From contig NC_134026.1 of NCBI RefSeq assembly GCF_964204645.1, positions 15,642,650-15,706,649 on the forward strand: a DNA stretch of 64,000 bases. Reading direction: 5' to 3'. Positions 11,711-21,850 of this stretch are shown one piece after another. The first letter of the stretch is position 1, and every line of letters starts with the position of its first letter. The notes below the pieces were generated by a model. That model searched no databases. It saw only the letters and a list, made by a program, of their open reading frames with translations, and was not told the DNA's origin. The DNA comes from Tubulanus polymorphus (Eukaryota > Nemertea > Palaeonemertea > Tubulaniformes > Tubulanidae). Both the position numbers and the translations under genes were made by a program.

Positions 11711-12082
11711 GGTGAAGAAATGATTGAATTCATTGGTATTAGATCTAAAATGTATTCATATAAAACTAAAGAACATGAAGCTAAAAAGTTAAAAGGAATA
11801 ACCAAAAGTGTAGTAGAAAAGATTCATTTCAAAGATTACATCAATTGTATATTCAAAAAAGAAGTTAGAAAACATAAGATGAGATGTTTAAGATCTGAAG
11901 ATCATGAAATGTTTATTGAAGAGATAGAGAAGATAAGTTTGAATCCATTTGATGATAAAAGATATATTCTGGATGATGGAATTCATACAGTTGCATATGG
12001 TTGTAATTTAGATGAATACTTAAAATTTAAAAGAGAAGAAACAAAAGAGAACGAGATAATGAAAAGAATTCTAACGTGTTAA
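11711..12082 (+). pseudogene. polB: Polinton DNA polymerase B, copy 1, C-terminal end
   Basis: The frame resumes after the BEL/Pao insertion with EEMIEFIGIRSKMYSYKT and runs to a normal stop. The conserved end includes MRCLRSEDHEMF and LNPFDDKRYILDDG. Copy 2 carries the same C-terminus, there split by a different insertion (43671-47907). Confidence 0.9.
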
Positions 12083-12111
12083 TCAAATTTTAATAAAAAT
12101 ATGTATTATAA

Positions 12112-12464
12112 ATGGAGAGTAAACAAGCAAACAGTGAGAACAACAAATTATTTCTAGATAGAATAAAAGATACTTCAAATGTCAAATTAGTAGATTATAA
12201 ATTTAAGAAGTTAAAAGAATTAATAATCCATAAGAAATATCTAATTACAAATATTGATACATTTACTAACAAATATGGAGTAAATTAGTTATACACTTAG
12301 AATATGAAGGATTAAAAGGAAATACATATAAATTCAGAACATATTTACCAGATAGATTTCATAGATTATCAAGTGAAGATTTTGAAGAATTATGTTCTGG
12401 TGGTTTCTATTTCGTATACAAAGGTAAGAATGAAAAAGGGCACCATGAAATAGATTTCGAATAA
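12112..12464 (+). pseudogene. Small conserved Polinton gene (possible OB-fold ssDNA-binding protein)
   Basis: Starts at a TTATAAATG box 29 bp after polB. A frameshift near 12283 joins an N-terminal half (MESKQANSENNKLF) to a C-terminal half with YKFRTYLPDRF and NEKGHHEIDFE. The same gene appears on the minus strand at 59650-59907 (FKVFLPDKW, NEDGHHDLEI). Its small size and alternating beta pattern suggest an OB-fold nucleic-acid-binding protein, but this is inference. Copy 2 lacks it and has a minus-strand zinc gene in the same interval. Confidence 0.5.
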
Positions 12465-12478
12465 AATATGTAAAATAA

Positions 12479-13237
12479 ATGGTAGAATTAAAAGAATACA
12501 GACTATTTGTTGATTCTAGAAAACTTACAAATTATAAATCTCATAATTTACTAGTTCAATTAGATAGGGAATATAAAAATTGTGTAGATTTAAAATAAGT
12601 AAATATAAGTTTATGTAATTCTTTTTACAATATATCGAATAAAACTATTGAAGATGATACTTTAGAAATGTATAAATAGAAATGTAAATAAATGGTTTCA
12701 TCTAACTTTAAAACCAGGATTATATAATTTAGATACATTAGCTCAAGAAATTAATCGAAGAGCACGGTTGAAAATAAGAAGAGATGATAAATTTTTAATT
12801 AGATTTATAAAAAGTGATAGCACAAATAAAATTAAAATAAAGGTACATGATGAAAGTCAACATGCATTTATGGTAAAAAACCTATAGCTAAACTGTTAGG
12901 AATTGTAACAGATACTGTTACAGGAAACGTAGATGGTAATTCAAATTTAATGACTTTTACACACTTTTATATTTATTGCAATTTAATTGATCCTACAAAA
13001 ACATTCGAAGCAACTAAAGATACAACATGTAATTCTAGTATATTAAATATTTTACCATTAAAGAATGTTAAACAATTTGGAACGCAAATAAATTATAATT
13101 TAGCTGAATGTGATCTTAAACCTTGTATTCCTCAATTTAATAATTTTAAATTAGAAATAAGAAATCATAATGGATATTTAATTGATTTGAATAACTTTCC
13201 TGTGATATATGAATTAGTTATAAGATGTAGAGAGTAA
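12479..13237 (+). pseudogene. Probable Polinton virion (minor capsid-like) gene, decayed
   Basis: Opens at AAATAAATG with MVELKEYRLFVDSRKL. The reading passes through several frames with stops near 12597 and 12678 and a frameshift near 12870. Its last 95 residues (12950-13237) are open, with THFYIYCNLIDPTKTF and the terminal VIYELVIRCRE. The pattern of an early beta/Asp-Leu segment and a late hydrophobic CNLxD strand recalls the single jelly-roll type genes of animal Polintons, but I cannot prove it. Only the first ~180 bp survive in copy 2 (49510-49690). Confidence 0.45.
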
Positions 13238-13257
13238 TTTTTTTCACTATATAAATG
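13238..13257 (+). promoter_or_regulatory. T7 run plus TATAAATG start box
   Basis: Seven T directly after the preceding stop codon, then CACTA and TATAAATG, whose last three bases are the start codon at 13255. Confidence 0.6.
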
Positions 13258-13611
13258 AACATAACTGTTGGACCGAGTATATGTTTTGGGTTTGATTTTA
13301 AACGTGAGAAAGAAATGAAATTTAACATTAATGATGTAATTACACATATTAAAAATATTGCATTTTCTAATGAAACAACATTTGAGTATGAAACAACAAT
13401 AGATAAAGAAACTTTAAATGTAGAAAAGATTACTAATTCAATTAGAGAATCTTTAAGATTTTATGAATTAGATGAAGATTTTATCATCGATGATATTAAA
13501 AAAATAATAATTGAAATATATACAAATGAAACTAGTAATGAAATAAATGTTGAATTAATCATAAATAAGTTAACTAAATATTTTGATGATAGTAATTTTT
13601 TTGATAAATAA
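13255..13611 (+). CDS. Hypothetical Polinton protein, 118 residues
   Basis: Uninterrupted frame between ATAAATG boxes. Acidic and Lys-rich, predicted helical (IDKETLNVEKITNSIRESL), with no motif I recognise. A second ATG at 13315 (MKFNINDV) could be the true start. It is missing from copy 2, where a deletion joins 49690 directly to the 140-residue gene. Its place in a run of structural genes suggests a virion or assembly role only by context. Confidence 0.6.
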   Translation: MNITVGPSICFGFDFKREKEMKFNINDVITHIKNIAFSNETTFEYETTIDKETLNVEKITNSIRESLRFYELDEDFIIDDIKKIIIEIYTNETSNEINVELIINKLTKYFDDSNFFDK

Positions 13612-13614
13612 ATG
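13596..13614 (+). promoter_or_regulatory. T7 run plus TAAATAAATG start box
   Basis: Located inside the last codons of the preceding gene; ATG at 13612 follows that gene's stop with no gap. Confidence 0.6.
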
Positions 13615-13833
13615 AGTGATAATAAGTGGATAATAACTGGATTATATAATGGAGCATTACTATCAGTTGGAACTGTTGGTTATTCAATGGTATTAAAAAA
13701 AGTATTCAAAATGGGAAGTGTTAATGTTGAAAGATTTGATATAAATGATATTTTAAAATTAACATTAGCAAATACTTTATCTAACTTAACTATTGATTAT
13801 TTAGAAAAACAAAAATATATTCCTCCTATATAA
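13612..13833 (+). CDS. Small conserved Polinton membrane-type protein, 73 residues
   Basis: Short intact frame with a hydrophobic N-terminal half (GALLSVGTVGYSMVLKKVF) compatible with one membrane helix, then IDYLEKQKYIPPI at the end. I recall similar short proteins ending in IIPP beside the next gene in other animal Polinton-type elements, so it looks like a conserved small virion gene. Function unknown. Starts immediately after the previous stop. Absent from copy 2. Confidence 0.6.
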   Translation: MSDNKWIITGLYNGALLSVGTVGYSMVLKKVFKMGSVNVERFDINDILKLTLANTLSNLTIDYLEKQKYIPPI

Positions 13834-13857
13834 ATGCATAATTATTTTACTAAATAA

Positions 13858-14275
13858 ATGGCTTCTGCAGTTATAACTATTATAGAATCGGCAATTGTTA
13901 ACGCTTTAGCATTTACTGGTGGTGGTTATTTATTTAAGCATATTGATAAAAATGGTTCATTAACAGAACAAAAAAGACATAACTTAGCATTAGAAAAATA
14001 CAATAAAGCAGCAGAAGAATATAGAGAAAAGAGGCAAAACTATATGGATTATATTAACAAAGAATTATATGATCAGAAGATTTCACATAGAGATTTTCAA
14101 TCAGTCGATGATGCAATGAGTTTATATAACCAATAAAGAAAAATTACATCTATACAAGCCTAAATTATCAGATTATTATACACCAAGTAAATAACAACAG
14201 AAATATGAAATAATTAAATGGATTTTAGGTGGAACAGTTATTGTTATATTTGTAGCATATAGATTTACTAATTAG
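13858..14275 (+). pseudogene. Copy 1 version of the 140-residue Polinton gene
   Basis: The first 92 residues match the intact copy 2 protein (49717-50139) almost perfectly. A 7-bp deletion after the SLYN codons (near 14129) shifts the frame, and a GAA-to-TAA change follows near 14190. See 49717-50139 for the intact form. The ATG lies in a TAAATAAATG box. Confidence 0.85.
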
Positions 14276-14278
14276 TAA

Positions 14279-14297
14279 TTTTTTTGCTAAATAAATG
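14279..14297 (+). promoter_or_regulatory. T7 run plus TAAATAAATG start box
   Basis: Begins three bases after the upstream TAG; ATG at 14295. Confidence 0.6.
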
Positions 14298-14720
14298 GAT
14301 GATAATATTGATATTATTCCTCATGATATAAATAAAACTAAATTAAAAACATATTTAGAAAAACAAATATTAGAATTTGAAAATGACTTAAAAGTTAAAA
14401 AGAAAAAATATTTAAAAAGTAAAATTATATATTATCTTATTATTAGTGGTTCAGTTACAATTAGTTCTGTAATAACATTTCTAGCAATATTCAGCCCATT
14501 AACACCTTTAGCTATATCAATTGGTGTATTAGGATTAAGTTCAAGTGTTTTAACCGGTATTAGTTCAAAATTAAATATAAAAAGTAATAAAGAAAAAATT
14601 AAAACTAATATAAAATAAATTAATAAATTAAAGAATACACTAGATTATATAATAAGTTTAAATGGTTATATAACAGTTGAAGAACAAGATAAATTATTAA
14701 AAGAATTAGTTAATTATTAA
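14295..14720 (+). pseudogene. Copy 1 version of the 144-residue two-helix membrane gene
   Basis: The frame is intact to residue 107, where a GAA codon of copy 2 has become TAA (14616-14618). The rest of the gene remains readable to its stop at 14718-14720. A hydrophobic hairpin (IIYYLIISGSVTISSVITF and the following ~35 residues) suggests a membrane protein. Only one nonsense change separates it from the copy 2 form. Confidence 0.85.
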
Positions 14721-14739
14721 TTTTTTAATTATATAAATG
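14721..14739 (+). promoter_or_regulatory. T6 run plus ATATAAATG start box
   Basis: T run directly after the stop of the preceding gene; ATG at 14737 opens the truncated next gene. Confidence 0.6.
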
Positions 14740-14815
14740 GCAGATAGTTTTCCAAAAGCTTTCCAATATAATAAATCAATTAAATATAATATTCCTGCAA
14801 TGGATTTAATTAATA
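14737..14815 (+). pseudogene. Truncated start of the 82-residue Polinton gene
   Basis: MADSFPKAFQYNKS matches the copy 2 gene at 50609 (GFPKAFQYDKS). Homology stops near 14815, where the minus-strand env frame begins. The Polinton therefore ends here in mid-gene. Confidence 0.75.
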
Positions 14816-16083
14816 GATGTAATTAATATGGCGGATGATTCTAATGGCCGAATATTTGAAGAAATGGCATTGGGTAAAACGTTGAAATTGCACAACTTTT
14901 CCACCATGATTTTATCGTCTGCGAATACAGCATATTCACAAGATCCTGCTGTGGCCGGCTTAACAGGAACACTAGTGTGACACACCTTACTACTGGTGGC
15001 TTCACAAGAAAGTAGTTCGCTTGTAGTTAAGAGGGCATAATAAGAGTTATCATTCGAAAGCGCCAGGTAATCAGCATGGCTTACTAATTTATTGCCGTAA
15101 TTCGACGTGCTGTTGATAGGCACGGGAAATGTTTGAATTTGAAATAATTGTAAAGGGTACCGAAAGTATGAAAGAGGCAACTTAATAGTTAAGAAAATTC
15201 TATCCCGTCGTCTAGTGTAAAAGAATGATGCTTCCGAGAAATAATAGTGTACGTCCGTAATGGCAACATGCATCTTACTATAAGAAGCTACGAGTTTTTG
15301 AACATGATTTATAGTCCCTTTCAAGACATGCGGTGAGATTAGACTCGGCGGAATCTTTCCAGAAACCAATTGGCGAATACCTTCATGAAACTGATTTATA
15401 GATGTCGTGATAAGATGTGAATTACTTAGAGTAGTGAACAAAAGATTATACATTTGTGAACTAGTCATTTCCATATTATAGATTGATTCTACTTCATTCT
15501 GTACCTGTTGTATCATATGATTGGTTGTTTTGATGGCCGACATAGCATTAGTTAGACGTTTATTGACACTTACAATGTATGATGCCATGTGTCCCTGCAA
15601 ATGTTCGACCGCATCATGTTGCCTGTTAACTTTTGACACGATGGAATTAACTTTCGCTACTACCCTATTTAAATCGTCTGAAGTTGCTGTGCCAAAAAGC
15701 GTTTTAGAAATGTCACCGATAAAATTAAGAAGTCCACGTTTAGAACGGCTGCCTTTGGTTGGTTGCTCTGAATGGGGAACCAGCTTGTGAACAGTTTTGA
15801 CAAAATCACCGATATAGTTCAAACATCGAGCTCGTTCAGTATCAATTGTATCTATAGCCTTATTGAATATTTCGCAAGCCGTGGAAGTATTGGTGCATCT
15901 AGAGATCGGAACGTATTTCTTAATTGTAGGGATCGGGAACTCGTAGGTGTGTAACCATGCATCGGAGCTGAAGTGCAAGTCCGACTGCTTTTCAAAAATA
16001 ACACCGTAATTCAATTTTCTAATGGCATTTGATGGTTTGACGGTTGCCATCAGGAGGAACAGAACAATCGCTGTGGTTGCCAA
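14806..16083 (-). pseudogene. env: Retroelement env-like fusion glycoprotein, C-terminally truncated
   Basis: A 425-residue frame. The first 20 residues form a signal peptide. A furin-type site (RSKR, residues 113-116) is followed by a hydrophobic Gly-rich stretch (GLLNFIGDISKTLFG) like the fusion peptide of Baculo_F/errantivirus proteins. A long helical region (about 135-230) follows, then a Cys-bearing segment (CEATSSKVCH, CEYAVF, LCNF). The transmembrane anchor expected near the C-terminus is absent: the last residues (SSAILITSIN) read into Polinton sequence at the junction. It is thus a broken membrane fusion protein. Confidence 0.8.
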
Positions 16084-16217
16084 TCCTACAAATGAAAAAG
16101 AGAACCTCAGTTAGGACCGAATGAATCAAGGAAGAATGCGGGCCCTGCATCTAACCTAAAATCCTAGCACAGATAGTTGGCCCTAATTGAGAACTAATCC
16201 AAGAGTTGAATGGCTAA
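16084..16217 (-). other. Leader between pol remnants and env
   Basis: Short non-coding interval. In env-bearing gypsy elements env is made from spliced RNA, so a splice acceptor could lie here; none is decisive. Confidence 0.3.
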
Positions 16218-16514
16218 CTACACTTGTGCTTGCGTTGGTTTCTGTACATAGGGGCGTCGACGCTTACGACCATCTGCCCTCCTTGTTATGTGAAATGATC
16301 GAATTAGGTGGGCAGGAATTGAAACACCATTAACTTCATGTCTACCGGGTATACCTGCGTATCGTATTTTCCAAATCTTTTTGCCACCGACAAATTTGTA
16401 TGATATTAAGGCATCGATCTGTCCTGGAAATTTAAGAGGCAAGTCGGCTTTGTCAACATGCCCATTATGATTATCATTGATAGGTTTCGTTGTAACAACC
16501 TGCTTGCCACCCAT
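16218..16514 (-). pseudogene. Gypsy pol C-terminal fragment (98 residues)
   Basis: A basic frame with YKFVGGKKIWKIRYAG and a Lys/Arg-rich end (ADGRKRRRPYVQ). It lies between the integrase C-terminal piece and env and is likely the very end of pol, cut off by a stop or frameshift near 16590. No defined domain. Confidence 0.4.
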
Positions 16515-16618
16515 TGATATATCAGTATTAGTAATTGGGGTGCCATCAACTACCTTGTCTAGCTGCGTAATGTGACTCGTTGGTGCTTAAGTAGGCGTTA
16601 TCCGAGTATCGTCATCTA

Positions 16619-16954
16619 TCAAATGATCAGGGCGATCTTCAGGATCTTTAAATATTTCAATAACTTGGCGTTCACTGCACCTTTTCTAACCTTATTAGTA
16701 TCCTCTTTAGTCATATGATACGTGAAATTATCATTCACCTTATGAATATAATACGGACCGTCCGTTTGTTTGTACAGTTTATGCGACAAACCCCTGGGGG
16801 TCTTTTTCACCTTTAAGCATACACGATCGTTTAATTTAAAGGTAGGGATGTTTGACTTCTTATCATATCTAGTCTTATCTTTAACCTGAGTGTCATGAAT
16901 GTTTTCCTTGGCTAATTGCTCAACGGTTTTTATTTTGCTGATTATATCCTGCAC
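16619..16954 (-). pseudogene. Gypsy integrase C-terminal domain fragment
   Basis: A 111-residue frame continuing integrase after a stop/frameshift at 16955-16963. KLNDRVCLKVKK and KLYKQTDGPYYI match the post-catalytic DNA-binding segment (the GPY/F-like region) of gypsy integrases. Confidence 0.7.
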
Positions 16955-16960
16955 AATTTG

Positions 16961-19900
16961 CTAGTGCGGTTTGGTCAGTGCATCAGTTGGAACTAGGGAG
17001 GTATCAATCGGAAGTGACATATGTCTTCCTGTCATTATTTCAAATGGCGAGAACCCAGTAGTAGGAGATATGCTCCTACGATGAACCATCATTACACTGG
17101 GTAATAACTCGTGCCAGTTTGACTGACTTTTATCGATATACGACCGTAGTATCTGTTCAATTATCGCATTATTCCTTTCACAAGCCGCGTTAGATTGAGG
17201 ATGATTAGAGCTTGTTTCCGTCTTGGTTATTTGGAATAAATCGGAGACAGCCCTTATAAGCTTTGAAATGAAGTTAGGCCCACGATCGGTAACGATGTTT
17301 CTCGGAGCACCCCATCTCGTAATGATCTGTGAGTACAGGACCTTGGCAATCTCTGGAGCCTCCTGTGATTGTAATGGAAAAGCTTCAGTCCACCTAGACA
17401 TACTTTCCACGACTAAAAGAATGTATTTGTGGCCATCTGTAGTTTGTGGTAATGGACCAATGATATCCATGTGCCATCTATGTAGTTTGTCTGCGATAGG
17501 CAGAGGATTTAATGGAGGCTTATTGTGCATGTTCTGTTTGTTTTCCTGACAATTCTTACAAGAGTTGATGTACGCTTCCAGGTCCGAATACATCCTGGGC
17601 CAAAAATATTGCTCCTTAATTGCTTCATAGGTTTTCTTTACTCCTAAGTGGCCACCACCGGCTTTGCAATCATGATACGACAATATAACGTCACGCCTCA
17701 TTGAGCGTGGTAGTACCACCTGGTAAATAACTGTTTTATTGCGTTTTCGTGCATCGGACCTAGGATAGTATAAGTGACACAGTATACCATTTGAACGTAC
17801 GTAATATTCATTTTCAATTGTTGCGAGATATTTAGCACGTCTAGGGTCCTTGGGAACTGTTTGCTCTTCAAGATAACTGATGATGTCCTGACAGTCAAGA
17901 CATTCCCTTTGAGCTTTAGCCAACTGCTCCTCGGAAGGTACAGGTTGGACCTGTAAAACCTGTATAGGCGCATCAGTTGCATAATGAAAGGTCACTTCGT
18001 TGCATGCAGGTGTGCCGATACTTAGAACCGTTGGCAAATCTGTATCATCATGATCTTGATGACATAATAGGTACAGTCGCCTGGACAAGGCATCAGCCGC
18101 TACATTTTTCTTTCCCGGTTTATAATGGATTGTATACTGAAGACCTTGTAAACGTAAGGACCATATACACAATCTTGAATTATGGTTCTTATTCTTGTCA
18201 AGGTAAGTAAGCGGCTGATGGTCAGTGAAAATATCGAACTCCGTATAGCGTAAATACTCTCCGTATTTCTCAACACCCTCTATGATAGCCAAGCATTCTT
18301 TTTCTGTGATTGACCATTTCTGTTCAGAAGGACCTAGTGATCGACCACCATAACAGACAACGTAATGATTACCATCATCATCAACCTGACCTAAAATCAT
18401 GCCAATACTACTATCTGAAGCATCGGTAGTTAATGTAAACCTGGCTTTCGGATTCGGATAACGTAATACCGGCGCCGAGGTGAGTGCACTTTTTAATTTA
18501 TCGAATGCGTTTTGAGCATCTTCCGTCCAGCGAAAGGCAACGTTTGCTCTGAGCAAAGTATTGAGCGGGTTTGCAATGTTTGCATAGCCTAAAATGAACC
18601 GCCTATAGTAGTTACACAGTCCTAAAAATGAACGAACGTCTCGTTGACATTTTGGTATTGGAAATGACTTAACAACTGATATCTTTGCATCATCTACCTG
18701 CAGACCATGCCGACTGAAAATGTGACCGAGATAAGTGACTCTATCTCTTCCGAATTAGCACTTAGATGGTTTTAATGTTAATTTAGCTTGCCGCAGACGT
18801 TTAAGAACCTGATCAAGATGCAGCAAGTGTTCATCAAATGATTGACTGAAAATCAATATGTCATCAATATAACGGAGTGCATATTTCCAATGCACACCTT
18901 GAAGTGCCTTAGACATAACCATTTGGAACGACATAGGTGCATTCATCAAACCAAATGGCATTTTTTTGAAATGATATTGGCCCTCATGGGTAAGAAACCC
19001 AGTACGTTCTTCCGAATTTTTGTCCATAGGGATCTGCCAAAACCCGGAAGACAAATCCAAGCTAGAGAAAAATTTTGTTTGGCTTTGGCCAACTGCATCA
19101 ACGACATCTTCCATTCGAGGCATCGGAAAGTTAATCGGTTTAGTGCATGCATTTAAAGCCCGATAGTCAATGGCAAAACGCCATTCCTTGGAATCCTTCT
19201 TTTTAACCATGACCACTGGAGAAGCCCATTCTGAGGTGCTTGGCACTGCAATACCATTATCCACCATCTCTTTGACCTTTGCCTCAATTTCCTGTTTCAT
19301 AGGAACTGAATAGCGGTATGGTCGGTGTCGAATCGGTGGATGATCACCAGTGTCAATTTTATGACTGTAGGGATCAGTACAACCTAATTCAGAGATGCCT
19401 GTCGCTAATACATCACGATTATGTATCAACAACCTATGCAGTGCTGAACGTTGAGTATCGTTTAAAACTTCAGAATCAATGTTGAAACTAATATCTGGTA
19501 TTTGATCTGTGTTAATTTGGGTTGTATGAGGTGATGCAACTGAGACGTTAGGAACTTCCCTAGAAATAGAATCTAACAGTTCGGATACAGAATCAACTTC
19601 AACGGCATGTACTGTAGCCAAAACTTTGTTACGTGGTATAAAAATCGCCTGATCAGTGGGATTCAAAACATTGAAGAAAACTTTACCGTTGCAACACTTA
19701 GTTAGCGTACGAGCACCAGCAAGTTTGTTTTTGTGTAAAGTTTGAACTGGTTCTAATAATAACACCTCAGTGTTTTTACTAAGGTTTTTGACAAATAAAG
19801 GAATACAACTAGTAGAATGGGGTGGGATAACAACGGCGCGTGTGGATTTGGACAACCCAATATTTGAATCAATATGCTGAACATGTCGGTCACCTATGGC

Positions 19901-20284
19901 CAAAAGTTTCTTTTCCATTATAAAAGAAACGTTGAATTTTTCCATAAAATTCCATCCAATGATGAGTGGGTGATGCAACACTTTAAAAACGTGGAAGTCA
20001 AAATGGAGGGTGAGAGATCCACCAAAGGTGATAGGCAAATTGATTTTTCCTACAACCTCGTGCGTTTCACCCCCAACTCCTACAATAGATGTATAATTGG
20101 ATGGCTCTATTCTATGAGATAATTTACACTTGTCTAAAGTATACTTTAATACACAGCAAATTTGAGCACCTGGATCTATCAATGCATTCACAATTTTTTT
20201 GTTAACAGTGACCACGCAAGTATTTCTTTCCGTCATGTTAACGACTGGTTTGTCATCTACCCGCCTATCCGTAGGTGTATTCAT
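16961..20284 (-). pseudogene. pol: Gypsy pol: protease, reverse transcriptase, RNase H, integrase
   Basis: One reading frame of about 1,107 codons broken by a single TAA at 18755-18757. Domains in order: aspartic protease (NALIDPGAQICC; note DPG instead of the usual DTG/DSG); reverse transcriptase (WRFAIDYRALN, LDLSSGFWQIP, and YIDDILIF as the catalytic pair); RNase H (LTTDASDSSIG, ITEKECLAI, FDIFTDHQPL); the integrase HHCC zinc region (GHLGVKKTYEAI, CKNCQENK); and an integrase core with Asp in WHMDIIGP, Asp in VTDRGPNF and Glu in AACERNNA. It makes cDNA from element RNA and inserts it. Only the nonsense codon and the C-terminal break visibly disable it. Confidence 0.9.
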
Positions 20285-20308
20285 TTGCCTTTGGATAGGC
20301 CCGCGTCT

Positions 20309-21428
20309 TCAATGACGTGAATTGCTACGGGAGCTACTAGAACCCTGATTTGGCCTATGTTCAGATCGACTGTAACGTTGGTCATTAAATTGGTGACCCC
20401 TAATAGGTCTTCCTGAATTAGCCTGATTATAAGAACCAGACCCTTGTTGTTGGTACCGAAAACTATTTTCTTCTGATCTACATTTTTGCCGAAAATGACC
20501 CGGTTTGCCACAGTTAAAACATTTTTTGCCATTAGCATAACAAGCACCAGAATCGTGTAACTTACCACAGCGTCCACAAGAGGGAACTTGTGTCGGTTGA
20601 TAGGTGTTATGTCGACGTGTCGGCTGATAGCTTGCGACTGCAACTGCTGCTCGAACATTCTCTGTATTTTCCTGTACCTGAGACATAATACTATCCATTG
20701 TCCGAATTTGCTTGTATGGCTTGCGTCAATTTGTTGATTGCCGTCAAAATTAACGTAGACTCCCCAGATGTAGTTGTAGCCGCTGCTACTGCTGGTCCAT
20801 TTGACGGTGCTCGTTGCACATTCACCATATGGCGTCTTAAATCGTCCAAAGATGTATGATCTTTCAGCCTCGCTGGCAGCTGGAGATGTGGTTTTAGCCC
20901 TCTGATTGCCATGTCGATGACGAACTCCGAGGGTGCACCTACAGACACCTGCTCCACCCGATGGATGTAACTATCTGTCGTCTCCGCCTCCCTTTGTTTT
21001 AGATCATGAAGCGAATCCCAATAATGCTTTTTAAACCGCAATACCAATTTATCTTTGATATTCTCGTATGTCTCTCTCTCAGCCGTAGCAAGGTTATAAA
21101 ACCATGTTTTTTCTGGCCCTTCGAGATAAAAAGGAATCGATTGATTCTGTTCTTTCGGAATATTGTTCAGCGTACAATACGTTTCGAATGTACGTAACCA
21201 CATCGTAACATCTGACTGGCCGTCAAAAGCTTCTACTCTACCCAAAGGCATGGTGTTGTTCATCACCCAATCAGGCTGGTCTGGTGCGGGTGGTTGTACT
21301 ATCAGCCCCTTGAGTCTTGTTTCTACAGGTTCCTGTGTCGTAAGTGTTGACGGAACAGGGGAACTTCGCGTTTGTCGATAATTCTGATTCGTAGGGTTTC
21401 TTCCGGTCATCGTGCCCGGGTTCTCCAC
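20309..21428 (-). pseudogene. gag: Gypsy gag with two zinc knuckles
   Basis: The first frame (20691-21428; the first ATG is about 18 bases inside, at MTGRNPTN) holds the retrotransposon gag core (WLRTFETYCTLNNI, KLVLRFKKHYW). The second frame (20309-20698), shifted by one, carries knuckles CGRCGKLHDSGAC and CFNCGKPGHFRQKC, the latter a canonical CX2CX4HX4C. The shift at ~20695 marks decay or a programmed frameshift. Confidence 0.85.
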
Positions 21429-21454
21429 CAGTATGATGCCGTTGTTTTCTCAGT

Positions 21455-21523
21455 CCTTGAATTAAATAAAGAGCAACTCAGAGGTCTCGTTCATGTAGTA
21501 TATTGTCAGCAGAATAGAATGAA
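21455..21523 (-). repeat. 67-bp direct repeat, gag-proximal copy
   Basis: TTGAATTAAATAAAGAGCAA through AGCAGAATAGAATGA. The same text is found at 21757-21825, 302 bp upstream of gag sense. Probably part of the element leader/LTR. Confidence 0.8.
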
Positions 21524-21756
21524 TACTATAATAATTACAAGTTACATATTTTTAATATTTATAAAAGCAATAGTATTTGACGCTTAAAATATGATATTTT
21601 ATAACAAGCAAAAGCTAGATTTAACCACTAATAAATCTGACTCTGTATAATACATCAAAAGCACATTTGAAGAGATATATTAAATGATTATTTCTCCAAA
21701 ACATGCCTCTAATACAATCTCCAGAGTTCAGGTCACATGACATAAAAATGGCTTAC

Positions 21757-21850
21757 CTTGAATTAAATAAAGAGCAACTCAGAGGTCTCGTTCATGTAGT
21801 ATATTGTCAGCAGAATAGAATGACTGCAGTTCCATTCCATGGGTATTTAT
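21757..21850 (-). promoter_or_regulatory. 67-bp repeat, distal copy, with TATA box and splice-donor-like end
   Basis: On the minus strand a TATAAATACCC (21840-21850) lies just upstream of the repeat, and the repeat is followed by AAG/GTAAGC, a good 5' splice site. This looks like a promoter plus a short first exon of the retroelement or of a chimeric transcript. Confidence 0.4.

Larger units (their letters stand above)
5191..14815 (+). mobile_element. Polinton/Maverick-type virus-like transposon, copy 1 (5' part, decayed)
   Basis: AT-rich block with a protein-primed-type DNA polymerase B gene and a run of small genes, nearly all on the plus strand and each opening at an ATAAATG box. Its left edge (CTCAACCTTTGATATGAAA, 5199-5217) matches the left edge of copy 2 near 39012-39035. 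The right side stops at about 14815, within the counterpart of the 82-residue gene of copy 2, where it meets a retroelement env gene. The capsid, integrase and ATPase genes of copy 2 are therefore absent here. A BEL/Pao fragment (8976-11710) is nested in the polymerase gene. Confidence 0.9.
14816..21850 (-). mobile_element. Ty3/gypsy-class retroelement with env (errantivirus-like), truncated
   Basis: Minus-strand order is leader, gag, protease-RT-RNase H-integrase, and an env frame. The env 3' end, any 3' LTR and the host flank are missing: the element abuts Polinton sequence at about 14815. No full LTR pair was found; a 67-bp direct repeat lies upstream of gag. Presence of env places it with env-bearing gypsy elements (metavirus/errantivirus type). 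Confidence 0.85.

Noticed and set aside
8971..11715. GGTGA as a certain target duplication of the BEL/Pao element
   Set aside because: The LTR TG...CA boundary does not fit this repeat exactly and the second LTR is missing, so it may be chance.
14616..14618. Possible alternative genetic code (GAA positions read as TAA in copy 1)
   Set aside because: Intact copy 2 genes end at TAA and use GAA normally; frameshifts in the same genes show ordinary decay.
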